DNA from: JAPOUP01 sp965201085
Lineage (GTDB): Bacteria; Pseudomonadota; Alphaproteobacteria; Rhodobacterales; Rhodobacteraceae
Assembly: GCA_965201085.1 (NCBI GenBank)
Contig: CBDAVS010000010.1
Span: 1 to 64,000 of the forward strand
Reading direction: 5' to 3'
Length of the DNA stretch: 64,000 nt
Position numbers and translations under genes: made by a program. Below, one piece after another: positions 45,000 to 54,552 of this stretch (its first letter is position 1; each line of letters begins with the position of its first letter). The notes under the pieces were generated by a model, which saw nothing but the letters and a program-made list of their open reading frames with translations, ran no database searches and was not told the origin of the DNA.

Positions 45000-45272
45000 G
45001 TGTCCGACGACGCGGTGCTTTCCGGAACCCCGTGCATCAGGGGTACCCGTATTCCTGTCCACGACATCGCGGATATGCTTGCCAATGGAGACGATGTCGA
45101 AGCGGTCTGTGAAGCCTATCCTCGGTTGTCCGCTGCGCAGGTCGAGGCGGCCTCCTTCCACGCCCGGGTCTGGCCCCGTCAGATATGGCCGGATCGCGGG
45201 CCGGACTGGCGTAAGGGAAAGCCGCTGGCCTCAAGCGTAACCACATTGGATGCGCTGCGAACTGCAGGGTGA
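45000..45272 (+). CDS. DUF433 domain protein (VapB-like antitoxin domain)
   Basis: 90 residues if started at GTG 45000. The DUF433 core is clear: SDDAVLSGTPCIRGTRIPVH, IADMLANGDDVEAVCEAYP and LSAAQVEAASFHAR. The family pairs with PIN-like DUF5615 toxins; the next gene overlaps it by GTGA and is of that type. Reading upstream in the same frame gives a join to the helix-turn-helix part, which supports an original fused antitoxin. Confidence 0.75.
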   Translation: MSDDAVLSGTPCIRGTRIPVHDIADMLANGDDVEAVCEAYPRLSAAQVEAASFHARVWPRQIWPDRGPDWRKGKPLASSVTTLDALRTAG

Positions 45273-45658
45273 AATTCCTGATCGACGAATGCCTGAGCCC
45301 TTCGCTTGCGGCTGTCGCACGGCGGCGCGGTTTTCCGGAATCGACCCACGTGACCTAGCTTGGGCTGAGGTCTTCACAGGACTGGACATTGGTTCGGCGC
45401 GCAGTCAATGAGAGCTATGTTTTGGTGACGCATAATGGGATGGACTCCGTAAGATTGATAGAGCGCGAGTCGTGTCATGCGGGGCTCGTTTGCCTGAAAG
45501 TGGCGCATGGCCTGATGGGTCTCGAAGTCCAGAGGTTTCTGTTCGATTATGCGTTGACGGAAATTGGGGAGACCGATCTCACCGGACAGGTGGTGGAGAT
45601 TGAGCTTACCGCTGCAAGAACGGTTCGTATGGAGCGATATCCAACTGAATCTGGTTAG
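45269..45658 (+). pseudogene. DUF5615 PIN-like toxin with a nonsense codon
   Basis: GTG start overlapping the DUF433 stop. It reads KFLIDECLSPSLAAVARRRG with the first acidic pair (DE) of PIN-like nucleases, then FPESTHVT, then TAG at 45356-45358 where relatives have Trp (HVTWLGL), then LGLRSSQDWTLVRRAVNESY, VLVTHNGMDSVRLI with the next acidic site, and continues to 45658. A single G to A change accounts for the stop. The toxin is therefore truncated after 29 residues. Confidence 0.8.
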
Positions 45659-45915
45659 ATGGCACCTGATGCCTGATGGATTGTTGGTCGGAAGCTATGG
45701 GTGCTGATCAGCGGGTGATCGCTGATTTGACCGCTGCTTGGAACGGTTCCTTCATCGCCGAAGGTAGCGCGATCCGATACATCCTGCCGAAATGTCACGC
45801 TGGAGGGAACAGACAACGGAGGCGAATGGTGAATTACGGCAGCGATATCTGGCGATGCACCGGCCTCGCATTCACTCCGATCCTCACACTTCGCTGACCC
45901 GGACAGGGATGACCT

Positions 45916-48900
45916 TCAGCTTGCCATCCGCTCAGCGTTCTTCAGATCGACCGATACCAGCTGGCTCACCCCCAGTTCACCCATCGTCACGCCGAACAGA
46001 CGGTCCATCCGCGCCATGGTGATCGCATGGTGCGTGATGATCAGAAACCGTGTTTCGGTGCGTCGAGTCATCTCGTCGAGAAGATCGCAGAACCGATTGA
46101 CATTGGCGTCGTCAAGCGGTGCGTCGACTTCATCAAGGACACAGATCGGAGCCGGGTTCGCCAGGAAGACGGCGAATATAAGCGCCAGGGCGGTCAGCGT
46201 CTGCTCTCCACCCGAAAGCAGTGAAAGCGTGCTGAGCCGCTTGCCGGGCGGCTGGCACATGATCTCCAGACCCGCCTCAAGTGGATCATCCGCCTCAACC
46301 ATTTCCAGCCCTGCCTTACCACCGCCGAACAGGTGTTCGAACAGGAGCGCGAAATTGCTGTTGACCTGTTCGAAAGCGGTAAGAAGCCGTTCTCGGCCTT
46401 CATGGTTCAACGACGCAATTCCCGAGCGTAACTTGCGAACCGCGACCTCGAGATCTTCCTTTTCCCCAAGCAGGTCATCATGTTCCTTCTGGACCTCGCG
46501 CGCATCTTCCTCCGCACGAAGGTTCACGGCGCCCAATGCGTCGCGCTGTCGCTTCAGTCGGTTCACCTCCCGCTCGATCCGTTCCGATTTCGGCATCGCG
46601 TCGATGTCGACGTTCAAGGTTTTCAGCAACCCTTCGGGAGTCGCCCCCTGTTCTTCGACGATCCGATGCTCCGCATATTGAACCGCTTCCAACGCCGCAT
46701 CCGATCGGGCCTCCGCCGCCGCCCGCGCCTCACGCATGTCGCTGGCGTTGCGCTCCGCCATACGCTCCGCTTCACTGGCTTCACGCATTGCCGTTTCACC
46801 CAACGCAAGCGCATCCGCCGTACTCGTTCGATGCTGTTTCGCTTTCTCTATTCCATCCGCAAGACCATTACGTTGTATGGCGATCTGGCCAGGAATATTC
46901 TTTGCGGCCGCCAGTTCTTCCTCCGAAGCCGCCTTTCGTGCGCGAAGCTCGTCAACCCGCTTTCCCGCGTTCGTCAGCCTTTGCCTCCAGCTCGCAAGCT
47001 CTCCGGAAATTTCGTGCAGCCGCTTGGCCCGAATCTCTCCTGCATGCTTCAGTTTGTCATGTGCGGCGCGGCGGGACATCATCAATCCTCGGGCGGCTTC
47101 CACAAAGACCTTCACCTCCTGAACAGTCGCACGCGCCGAATCGAGATCGTCGAGATCTGCCAGCGCTTCTTCCGCTTCTCTTGCCGCATCCCGAGCCTGT
47201 CTTGCGTTCTCGTGATGGCGCAGGGTGGCAAGGCGCAACGTCTCGACCGTTCCCGCCGCGATGTTGCGATCGGCCTCCGCCCGACTCAATGTCCGGCTCG
47301 CCTCTGTCATATCCGCATCCGCCGCCCGCATCGCTTCACGCGCTGCGCGGTCGGCTTCCGTCACTTCGATCAATGTCGATTTGAGACTCTCATGTGCCCT
47401 CACCGCACCGTCCGCCACAGCCGTGGCCGGGACCAGATCCCGCTTGAGCTTTTCCAGGCGGTTGAACTGCTCGAGCCTCAGTGCGGCGGTGTTCGGCGCA
47501 TCCTCGGCGTGCGCGCGGAATCCGTCCCATCTCCATAAATCGCCTTCGATGCTGACCAACCGTTGGCCTGGTTTCAGGCTGCCCTGAAGTCGGGAACCAT
47601 CGATTCGATCAACCAGCCCGACCTGCTCGATCCGGCGTTTAAGAACGGCGGGAACAGTTGCGACCTGAGCGAGAGCGACCACGCCAATCGGCAGCGCCTG
47701 TGCCTGAGCGTAGTCGTCTAACCGCACCCAGCCGGTCTTTTCATCCGGTTTAACCTCCGGAACGCGCAGATCATCGGACAGCGCCGCACCAAGCGCTTTT
47801 TCGTATCCCGGACTGACCCGAACCAGATCGAGAACCTGCTCGCTTTCGTTGGTTTCGCGCTCGAGCAGCTTGGACAGGGCAGCCACTTCCGTACGCAACG
47901 CGCTTGCCTCGCCTTCGGCTTCCGACCTGCTTGCCCTCGCCTGAGCTTCTCGCATCTGCGCTCTTGCCCTCGTGTCATCGGCTTCGGTGAGCGCCGATTC
48001 AGCCATTTCCGCATCGGAGGTGACGGTCGAATGCCTGGCTCTTGCCGCCTCAACCGCTCTGTCAGCTTCGGCCAGCGCTGCCTCCGCATCCGTTTGTGCC
48101 TTCTCCGACTCAGCCGCTTCACCCTGCGACCGCTCCAGCATCCTGAGCATGTCGTTCAGCAGTCTCTGCGAGGATTGATGCCTCGCCGCGAGCCGGGCCG
48201 TAGCCTCGGTTATCTGCGCAATCGTGTCCTCGCGTTTCTGCAGTTCCCGCGCCGCTTCGCGCGCCTCGTCCGTGCGTACGGCCAGAGCTGCATCATGACC
48301 GTCATCGGCTGACCGCAGATCCGTAGCCTCGGTGTCAAGCCGCGTTACCGTCTCCTTTGCATCGCGCTTCAGTGTCTCTTCCCGTTCCATGTCCTGCCCG
48401 AGCTGCGTGATATGCGCCGTCAGGCTGAGGATCGTCTCAGCGGCGCTGGCCTCCTGAGCGGCAAGCGCGTCCAGTTCGACCTGCAGTCGCTGCAACGCCG
48501 CCGCCGCCGCCGCTTCGTCCTCGCGAAGCGAGGGCATGACCGCCTCCCGCTCCGTGCGCAGCTTTCTCGCCGCCAGTGCCGACCGTTCCGTCTCGCTTTC
48601 GGCAAGCATCCGCTCGCGAAGCGCATGTTCCGCAACCTCCCGTGCCAGGTCCGCCTCGCGCCACCGCCCGTAAAGGAACAGACGTTCCGATCGCCGCAGT
48701 GCAGAGGCGATATCGCGGTACCGCGCGGCCTGCTTTGCCTGACGGGACAGTTGCGCCAGCTGGGATGCCAGCTGCTCGACCACCTGACTGACCTGCTGAA
48801 GGTTCGACTCCACCCCGTTCAGCTTCAGTTCAGCCTCATGCCGTCGTTGGTAAAGACCCGAAATCCCGGCCGCCTCCTCCAGCACCATCCGCCGTGCCCG

Positions 48901-49386
48901 GGGTTTCGCGTTTATCAGTTCCGCTATCTGCCCTTGTCTGACCAGTGCCGGGGAATGGGCGCCGGTAGAGGCGTCCGCGAACAGCATCTGAACATCCCGG
49001 GCGCGCATGTCCCGGGAGTTGACCTTGAAGGCCGAACCGGCATCGCGGGTTATTCGCCTTGCGACCTCCAGCCGTTCGCTGGAATTGAACATTGAAGGAG
49101 CGAGCCTTTCGCTGTTGTCGATATGTAAGACAACTTCCGCGAAGTTGCGGGCGGGCCGGTTCGCGGAACCCGAAAAGATCACGTCTTCCATGCCTCCGCC
49201 GCGCATGGCCGTCGGACGATTCTCCCCCATAACCCATCTGAGAGCCTCGAGAAGATTCGATTTACCGCAGCCATTCGGACCGACGACACCCGTAAGCCCG
49301 GCCCCGATCGGCAGGTCCATTGGATCGACGAAGCTCTTGAATCCGTTCAGCTTAAGACGCGTGAACTGCAAGCCGCCCGCTCCCAT
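45916..49386 (-). CDS. smc: Chromosome segregation protein SMC
   Basis: 1156 residues, full length. The N-terminal ATPase half has FTRLKLNGFKSFVDPMDLPI and the Walker A GVVGPNGCGKSNLLEALRWV. Long coiled-coil arms (residues about 170-500 and 640-970) flank a hinge around SPGYEKALGAALSDDLRVPE. The C-terminal half has the ABC signature LSLLSGGEQTLTALALIFAV and Walker B ICVLDEVDAPLDDANVNRFC. It condenses and organises the chromosome together with ScpA and ScpB. The first few residues are uncertain; a TTG five codons in would give the more usual start. Confidence 0.97.
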   Translation of the reverse strand: MGAGGLQFTRLKLNGFKSFVDPMDLPIGAGLTGVVGPNGCGKSNLLEALRWVMGENRPTAMRGGGMEDVIFSGSANRPARNFAEVVLHIDNSERLAPSMFNSSERLEVARRITRDAGSAFKVNSRDMRARDVQMLFADASTGAHSPALVRQGQIAELINAKPRARRMVLEEAAGISGLYQRRHEAELKLNGVESNLQQVSQVVEQLASQLAQLSRQAKQAARYRDIASALRRSERLFLYGRWREADLAREVAEHALRERMLAESETERSALAARKLRTEREAVMPSLREDEAAAAAALQRLQVELDALAAQEASAAETILSLTAHITQLGQDMEREETLKRDAKETVTRLDTEATDLRSADDGHDAALAVRTDEAREAARELQKREDTIAQITEATARLAARHQSSQRLLNDMLRMLERSQGEAAESEKAQTDAEAALAEADRAVEAARARHSTVTSDAEMAESALTEADDTRARAQMREAQARASRSEAEGEASALRTEVAALSKLLERETNESEQVLDLVRVSPGYEKALGAALSDDLRVPEVKPDEKTGWVRLDDYAQAQALPIGVVALAQVATVPAVLKRRIEQVGLVDRIDGSRLQGSLKPGQRLVSIEGDLWRWDGFRAHAEDAPNTAALRLEQFNRLEKLKRDLVPATAVADGAVRAHESLKSTLIEVTEADRAAREAMRAADADMTEASRTLSRAEADRNIAAGTVETLRLATLRHHENARQARDAAREAEEALADLDDLDSARATVQEVKVFVEAARGLMMSRRAAHDKLKHAGEIRAKRLHEISGELASWRQRLTNAGKRVDELRARKAASEEELAAAKNIPGQIAIQRNGLADGIEKAKQHRTSTADALALGETAMREASEAERMAERNASDMREARAAAEARSDAALEAVQYAEHRIVEEQGATPEGLLKTLNVDIDAMPKSERIEREVNRLKRQRDALGAVNLRAEEDAREVQKEHDDLLGEKEDLEVAVRKLRSGIASLNHEGRERLLTAFEQVNSNFALLFEHLFGGGKAGLEMVEADDPLEAGLEIMCQPPGKRLSTLSLLSGGEQTLTALALIFAVFLANPAPICVLDEVDAPLDDANVNRFCDLLDEMTRRTETRFLIITHHAITMARMDRLFGVTMGELGVSQLVSVDLKNAERMAS

Positions 49387-49705
49387 GCGAATCTCGACGT
49401 AGCATGTTCATCTTAGTGATGACCAAGAGTCAATGTCCTACCCCACCATCTCGCCCATTTATGGACATTTTTCACAATATATCGGGTGGGTCTACGCTGG
49501 AGTCTCGATGTTATGGCGCTGAATGGCCGCTCTGTCCCATCGACTCAGTCAGCGATATGAATCATGCGGGGGCGGAGAAGGAAAAACGGTTTCGATCGAA
49601 TTCACACCGTCGACCATAGCCTGTATATTCGTGAACCTACCCGGAATTCCAGGTTGCCGGACAGGATATGCGGGCCGATGACAAGTCACAGGCGATCCAA
49701 TCCGG
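49387..49705. other. Region between the ABC importer operon and smc
   Basis: About 320 bp without a convincing gene. It contains the smc promoter, probably in the AT-rich part near 49460-49480 (ATTTTTCACAATATA). No terminator hairpin with a T-tract was found for the permease gene to its right. Confidence 0.4.
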
Positions 49706-50509
49706 TCATCGCGTATCGCCATCGATCGCAAGCGCATCCCGCAAAGCATCTCCGGTAAGGTTTATCGCAAGAACACTGACCACAACAGCCAAGCCGGGCC
49801 AGATCATCTGCAGGGGTGTCGAGCGCATGTGAATGCGGGCGTCGAGTAGCATCGTGCCCCATTCGGGTATGGGCGGTTGAACGCCAAATCCGAGAAACCC
49901 GAGCGCCGAGATGCCCAGAATGGCCCGGGCGAACGCGCCGGTCCAGATAACGGTGAGTGAGGGCAGGAGCGACGGCAGGTAGTGCCAACGTGCGATGGAC
50001 CAGAGAGACAGACCGGCCAGTTTGGCCTGGATGACATATCCTCGGGTCCGTAGCGACAGGCCGATCCCCCGCGCGACCCGGGCATAACGCATCCAGCCTG
50101 TGACGCTCAACGCAAAGACCAGACTCCACGTACCGGCACCCATGAGCCCGGCGATGACCACCGCCGCGACCAGGTCTGGAAACGCGAGGAAGGTGTCGGT
50201 CGCACGCATCACCGCCCAATCCCCCGGCTTTCCACCCAGGGCCGCGATCAGTCCGATCACGGTTCCGATGCACAGGCCGATGATGGAAATCAGGAACGCC
50301 AGCCCCAAAGACCACCGGGCGCCATGCAGAAGACGGGACAGAATGTCCCTCCCCAAAGCGTCGGTACCCAGAAGGAATTCGCCGCCCGGAGCGGACAGGC
50401 GCTTCGGGATGTTGATCGCGGTGGGATCGTATGGGGCCAGATGCGGCCCGACGATAGCGAGAAGGAGAAATGTCCCCGCAAGAAAGGCGACGCTACGCAT
50501 CGCGGTCAC
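49706..50509 (-). CDS. ABC importer permease, DppC/OppC/NikC type
   Basis: 267 residues with about six membrane helices. The N-terminal SVAFLAGTFLLLAIVGPHLA and the loop FLLGTDALGRDILSRLLHGA are typical of the second permease of peptide/nickel importers. The cytoplasmic coupling loop lies around RGYVIQAKLAGLSLWSIARW. It overlaps the upstream permease gene by 17 bp. It is the last gene of the importer operon. Confidence 0.9.
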   Translation of the reverse strand: MTAMRSVAFLAGTFLLLAIVGPHLAPYDPTAINIPKRLSAPGGEFLLGTDALGRDILSRLLHGARWSLGLAFLISIIGLCIGTVIGLIAALGGKPGDWAVMRATDTFLAFPDLVAAVVIAGLMGAGTWSLVFALSVTGWMRYARVARGIGLSLRTRGYVIQAKLAGLSLWSIARWHYLPSLLPSLTVIWTGAFARAILGISALGFLGFGVQPPIPEWGTMLLDARIHMRSTPLQMIWPGLAVVVSVLAINLTGDALRDALAIDGDTR

Positions 50510-51431
50510 CGATGCGGGGGTCGATGAGTCGATAGATCACATCGATGATCAGATTTACCGCAACGAACAGCAGGGCCGTAAGAATGACCACGGCCTGGAT
50601 CTGGGGGAAATCCCTGGCCTCGATCGCCGTCACCAGGAACGTTCCGAGACCGGGCCGCCCGAAGATCGCCTCGACCATCACGGCGCCTTCGAGCAGAAAC
50701 GCCAGTTCCAGTCCGAATACGGTGATCGCGGGTATGGCCGCATGAGGGGCGACATGATCCCGGTCGATGGCGCTGGCGGATACGCCCCTGCGTCTGATCG
50801 AGGGGAGAAAAGCCTGACCACGCGCTTCCAGGATGCCGGATCGGATTATCCGGGTTAGGGAAGCCGCGACACCGAGGCTCAGTGTCAAGGCGGGGAGAAT
50901 GGCATGGGCCGGGGTGCGCGCGCCCATCGCCGGAAGCCAGGCAAGGTGAACCGCGAAGAGAAGGATCAGCAGAAGCCCGAGCCAGTATGCCGGGATCGCC
51001 GCGCCAAGGGACGCCATCGCGATGGCGAAGCGGTCAATCGGACTCCCGGGTCGTCTGGCCGCAAGGATGGCGAGGGGCAGTGAAATCACAAGGCCGATGG
51101 CAAGACCCGCCACCGCCAGCGGAAACGTGTATGCGACCGCCGCCAGAAGGTCGGGCCAGACCCGCCGACCGGTGACGGCTGAGTGTCCGAAGTCAAGCGT
51201 GAGCAAGGGTCCGATCCAGGCTTTGAAAGCGGACCAGAAACCGACGTCCAGTCCGGCCTCCTCCCGCACCTGATCGATGACCTCTTCGGTGAGAAGGGCG
51301 TCGAACCGTGCCATGGCGATCGCCTGTGCCGGATCTCCGGGGGCGTTCCACAGGAGCACGAACGTCACGAAGGCCGTTCCCGCAAGAACGGTGACCGCTC
51401 GAAGAGCAAGACCCACCACCCCGGTGATCAT
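50493..51431 (-). CDS. ABC importer permease, DppB/OppB/NikB type
   Basis: 312 residues from the ATG that overlaps the ATPase stop (ATGA). The leader helix LRAVTVLAGTAFVTFVLLWN, the periplasmic loop and GPLLTLDFGHSAVTGRRVWP are family-typical, with further helices such as LGLLLILLFAVHLAWLPAMG. The last part VEAIFGRPGLGTFLVTAIEA is the usual coupling and end region. It pairs with the DppC-type permease to form the channel. Confidence 0.9.
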   Translation of the reverse strand: MITGVVGLALRAVTVLAGTAFVTFVLLWNAPGDPAQAIAMARFDALLTEEVIDQVREEAGLDVGFWSAFKAWIGPLLTLDFGHSAVTGRRVWPDLLAAVAYTFPLAVAGLAIGLVISLPLAILAARRPGSPIDRFAIAMASLGAAIPAYWLGLLLILLFAVHLAWLPAMGARTPAHAILPALTLSLGVAASLTRIIRSGILEARGQAFLPSIRRRGVSASAIDRDHVAPHAAIPAITVFGLELAFLLEGAVMVEAIFGRPGLGTFLVTAIEARDFPQIQAVVILTALLFVAVNLIIDVIYRLIDPRIGDRDA

Positions 51432-52153
51432 TCGGGTGCCTCCAAGGCACCGAGAGCGATTGCCGCGTCCCTGAGCGTCCGGCAATATCCTGATTTCGGC
51501 TCCCTTGCGAAAGTCTTCGGTGAAGCGACTTCCTCGATCTTCCCGGACTTCAGGACGGCGACCTCGTCCGCATAGGCTACGGCATAGCCCAGGTCATGGG
51601 TAACGATCAGACTCGCGAACCCTTCCTTACGCTGCAGGCCCGCGACCAGTGCGGCCGTCTGTTTCCGGGTCACGGTATCGAGAGCCGAAAGAGGTTCATC
51701 GAAGAGAACGAGGGGAGGGGTCGCAATCAGGGCCCGGAGGATGCCAAACCTTTGCGCCTGCCCGATGGAGACCTCCCCTGGGCGTCTTTCGAGTAATTCC
51801 ATTGGAAGTTCCAGACCGTCACACAGTCGCTCGATCCGTTCATCGGGCAGCCCGCGGCCCTGTGCGACAACAGGCTCCATCGCTGACCGGCGCAGAGGCA
51901 AAGCAGGGTTGAACGCCGAGCGTGGCTCCTGCATCACCAACGCAGGACCGCAGGATCGCACAGGGGCATCGGCCCAGGTAATCCGTCCGACCGACGGTTT
52001 GAGAAAGCCCAGGGTCACGGCAATCAATGTGGACTTGCCGGCACCGCTTTCACCGACCACCGCAAGGGTTTTTCCAGGCGGTAGAGATAGGGATATGTTT
52101 TCAAGGATGACCGAAGTTCCGCGTTTCACCGTGACCCGGTCGATTCTCAACAC
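51428..52153 (-). CDS. ABC importer ATP-binding protein 2 (NikE/OppF type)
   Basis: 241 residues from GTG 52153, which overlaps the previous ATPase gene; the longer open frame upstream lacks support. Walker A is AVVGESGAGKSTLIAVTLGF, the signature region EVSIGQAQRFGILRALIATP and Walker B LVLFDEPLSALDTVTRKQTA. The length is short and lacks the C-terminal oligopeptide motif, closer to NikD/NikE than to OppD/OppF. Confidence 0.88.
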   Translation of the reverse strand: MLRIDRVTVKRGTSVILENISLSLPPGKTLAVVGESGAGKSTLIAVTLGFLKPSVGRITWADAPVRSCGPALVMQEPRSAFNPALPLRRSAMEPVVAQGRGLPDERIERLCDGLELPMELLERRPGEVSIGQAQRFGILRALIATPPLVLFDEPLSALDTVTRKQTAALVAGLQRKEGFASLIVTHDLGYAVAYADEVAVLKSGKIEEVASPKTFAREPKSGYCRTLRDAAIALGALEAPE

Positions 52154-52830
52154 GGTGGCGCTATCCAGTTTCGGTGGGTAGCGAGGGCTCTGGATGCTTC
52201 CGTCTGTGGGTGTTCGAGGATGGTTTGTGTGGGACCCCGTTCGACGATCCGACCTTCGTGCATCACCATCAATTTCGACACACGTCGGGCTGCAAGCCCC
52301 AGATCGTGGGTGATCAGCATCATGGCGGTTCCGCACCGCTTGAGATGGCGGTCCAGCAGGTTCATTGCCGCCGCCGCTACCACCGGGTCCAGCGCGGAGG
52401 TCGGCTCATCCAGAACGATGAGATCGGGAGATCCGATGAGCGCCATCGCGATGACGAACCGTTGTTGCATGCCACGGCTCCAACCCCAGGGACGTTTTCG
52501 GAGATCACCATCCTCGATCTTCAGTGCCGTGAACAAGGTAACTTGATCCGCCGAACCGGATTCGAATCCCAACGCCCACTCCGCCTCACGCCAATGGAAG
52601 GCCATGCTTCGAAGCGGATCCAGGGCCTCGTCCGGACTTTGTGGAACGTGAGATACGTTTCGGTCCTGTGACCTGAGATCGTCGATCAGGGTATGACCGA
52701 GCGTGGACTTGCCGGATCCGGACGATCCGACAAGTCCGATCCGGTCGCAGGGTTCGATATCCAGCGAAGTCGGATGAAGGATGATCCGGCCCGAGCGCAC
52801 CGCGCTCAGACCGGAAACGCTCAGTTTCAT
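52147..52830 (-). CDS. ABC importer ATP-binding protein 1 (NikD/OppD type)
   Basis: 227 residues. Walker A is IGLVGSSGSGKSTLGHTLID, the signature WGWSRGMQQRFVIAMALIGS and Walker B LIVLDEPTSALDPVVAAAAM, with the His loop MMLITHDLGLAARRV. It overlaps the binding-protein gene at its start and the second ATPase at its end, so the operon is tightly packed. The short form again favours a nickel or metallophore-type importer. Confidence 0.88.
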   Translation of the reverse strand: MKLSVSGLSAVRSGRIILHPTSLDIEPCDRIGLVGSSGSGKSTLGHTLIDDLRSQDRNVSHVPQSPDEALDPLRSMAFHWREAEWALGFESGSADQVTLFTALKIEDGDLRKRPWGWSRGMQQRFVIAMALIGSPDLIVLDEPTSALDPVVAAAAMNLLDRHLKRCGTAMMLITHDLGLAARRVSKLMVMHEGRIVERGPTQTILEHPQTEASRALATHRNWIAPPC

Positions 52831-54350
52831 TCAGTGAGCCTGGTCTCGTGCGTAATCCAATAGGTTTCGGTCGGATGTACGGCGTAACCTGTCAGGCCCG
52901 GCCTTGCGACATTGACCTGACTGACATGGAAAACCGGGATCATGGCGGCATCCGCCGCGATGATCCCCTGCACTTCGTCATAGATCGCTTCGCGCCTTTC
53001 CTGCCCGAAGGTCAGACGACCTTCTTCGAGCAGCCTGTCCAAAGCGGGGTTCGCGTATCCGCCGGAATTCGAGTCGCCATCCGATTTCAGAAGTGTCTCG
53101 AGCACCGCGCCGGGATCACCCTGGGGGGTCATCACCCAGGCCTGCAGGAACATATCGGCCTCCCCCGCCGCGACCGCGTCGTTGCTCGCGCCCCATTCGC
53201 CGACCTTGACGTTCGCGGCGATCCCGATCGCCGACAGGAAAGCCTGGGTCAGTTCCGCCGTGGGTGGCAATGCGGCACGGGAAGAATAGGTCACGATGTC
53301 GATTTCCAGTGGCTCGCCATCGAGAGTCCAGCGCCCGTCTTCCTTGACCGCGCCGGCTTCCGCCAGGAGGTCTTCGGATCTTGCCGGATCGTAGCGCGCC
53401 GGGAAATCCGCCGCCCAGCCCTTACCTACGGGAAACACCGTTCCGGCTGGAACACCGCCAACTCCCGAGAGGGCCGCATCGACGATACCCTGTCGGTCGA
53501 TCGCCAGCGAGACAGCGCGCCGGATCAGTGGATTCGCCATCGGCCCACTGGCCGCGTTGACCGTGTAGAAATAAAGCCGGGTCGTGGGTGCGGAGAAGCC
53601 AAGTGCGCCCGTGCCTTTGATCCGCTCGTAGTCGCTCTCGGGGTAGTTGATCACCAGATCGACCTCACCGGCCTCGAAAGCCAGAGCCGCCGTCGCAGGG
53701 TCGTTCGCGACCACGACACGGACTTCGGACAATCCGGGTGTGCCGAGCCGGTAATTCGGATTGGCTTCAACGCGGTATAGCTGTTCCGGCACGGCTTCCC
53801 TGAAGATGTAAGGGCCTGTCGCGTTGATCGGAAACGCGTCCGAAGCTTCACCCAATATCGCGATGCCGGGCTCGGATAGCGTCCACGGGAAAGCGGCGTT
53901 CGGGCCATTCGTTTCAAACACGACCACAGTATCACCGTCCATGGACATCCCGACGAGGTCCATAAGCTTCGCGACCCGAATGTTGCGGCCTGGATGGGTT
54001 TCGTCCGAGATGGCAGAGATCGAATTCATCACCGCCTCCGCCGTCAAGGGAGTTCCATCATGGAACCGAACGCCTTGCCTTAGCGTGACCCGCCAGGTTG
54101 TCGGCGAGGATCGCTCGATCCCTTCCGCAAGACGAGGGTATAGGTTTAGATCATGGTCAATTCCCATCAGGGTTTCGGTCACACCGGTCTGGTTCGACAT
54201 CCAGCCATTGTACCCGGCTCGGGGATCGGGCACCTCAGCGGTTGGTCCGAAGCCGATTGAGATCGTTAGACTGCCCTCCCGAGCGGATATGGGAAGAGCG
54301 GCGCCAATTGCCATAAGGGCGGCAAAGGCAAGGCGTGACAATGCGGACAT
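52827..54350 (-). CDS. ABC importer substrate-binding protein, peptide/nickel/opine family
   Basis: 507 residues with a signal peptide cleaved after PISA. Family 5 binding protein: ETLMGIDHDLNLYPRLAEGI, WRVTLRQGVRFHDGTPLTAE and VEANPNYRLGTPGLSEVRVV are typical. No lipobox. The fold serves peptides, nickel and metal-opine complexes. Because a zinc/cobalt-type COG0523 GTPase gene precedes it in the same operon, a metal chelate is the likelier cargo, but the ligand cannot be read from sequence. There is a 202-bp gap to the GTPase gene. Confidence 0.85.
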   Translation of the reverse strand: MSALSRLAFAALMAIGAALPISAREGSLTISIGFGPTAEVPDPRAGYNGWMSNQTGVTETLMGIDHDLNLYPRLAEGIERSSPTTWRVTLRQGVRFHDGTPLTAEAVMNSISAISDETHPGRNIRVAKLMDLVGMSMDGDTVVVFETNGPNAAFPWTLSEPGIAILGEASDAFPINATGPYIFREAVPEQLYRVEANPNYRLGTPGLSEVRVVVANDPATAALAFEAGEVDLVINYPESDYERIKGTGALGFSAPTTRLYFYTVNAASGPMANPLIRRAVSLAIDRQGIVDAALSGVGGVPAGTVFPVGKGWAADFPARYDPARSEDLLAEAGAVKEDGRWTLDGEPLEIDIVTYSSRAALPPTAELTQAFLSAIGIAANVKVGEWGASNDAVAAGEADMFLQAWVMTPQGDPGAVLETLLKSDGDSNSGGYANPALDRLLEEGRLTFGQERREAIYDEVQGIIAADAAMIPVFHVSQVNVARPGLTGYAVHPTETYWITHETRLTE

Positions 54351-54552
54351 GGAGGTTTCCTTGGGATTTGAGGTTGAGTTTGAAACGGTTGATTTTCGGT
54401 CTCAGGTCAGGGCCTGGGCCTTGGTTTGGCCCTGCGTTGCGGGCGTCTCTGACGATGCCCTTGGCTGAATGGCGCCGAAAGGTTGTCGAACGCGGCTTCG
54501 TGATCGCCGGGGCACCCCCTTCCGTGCAGGCTATCCTGAACGGAATTACAGC
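54351..54552. other. Gap between the COG0523 gene and the binding-protein gene
   Basis: 202 bp with no gene. It could contain an internal promoter or attenuator; I see no clear hairpin with a T-tract. Confidence 0.3.

Noticed and set aside
45676..45897. 73-codon plus-strand open frame between the toxin remnant and smc
   Set aside because: No ribosome-binding site or motif; it lies in a converging gap with several similar random frames.
52154..52336. Extended N-terminus of the second importer ATPase
   Set aside because: The added 61 residues overlap the first ATPase gene, lack family similarity and have no ribosome-binding site; GTG 52153 gives the normal ABC start.
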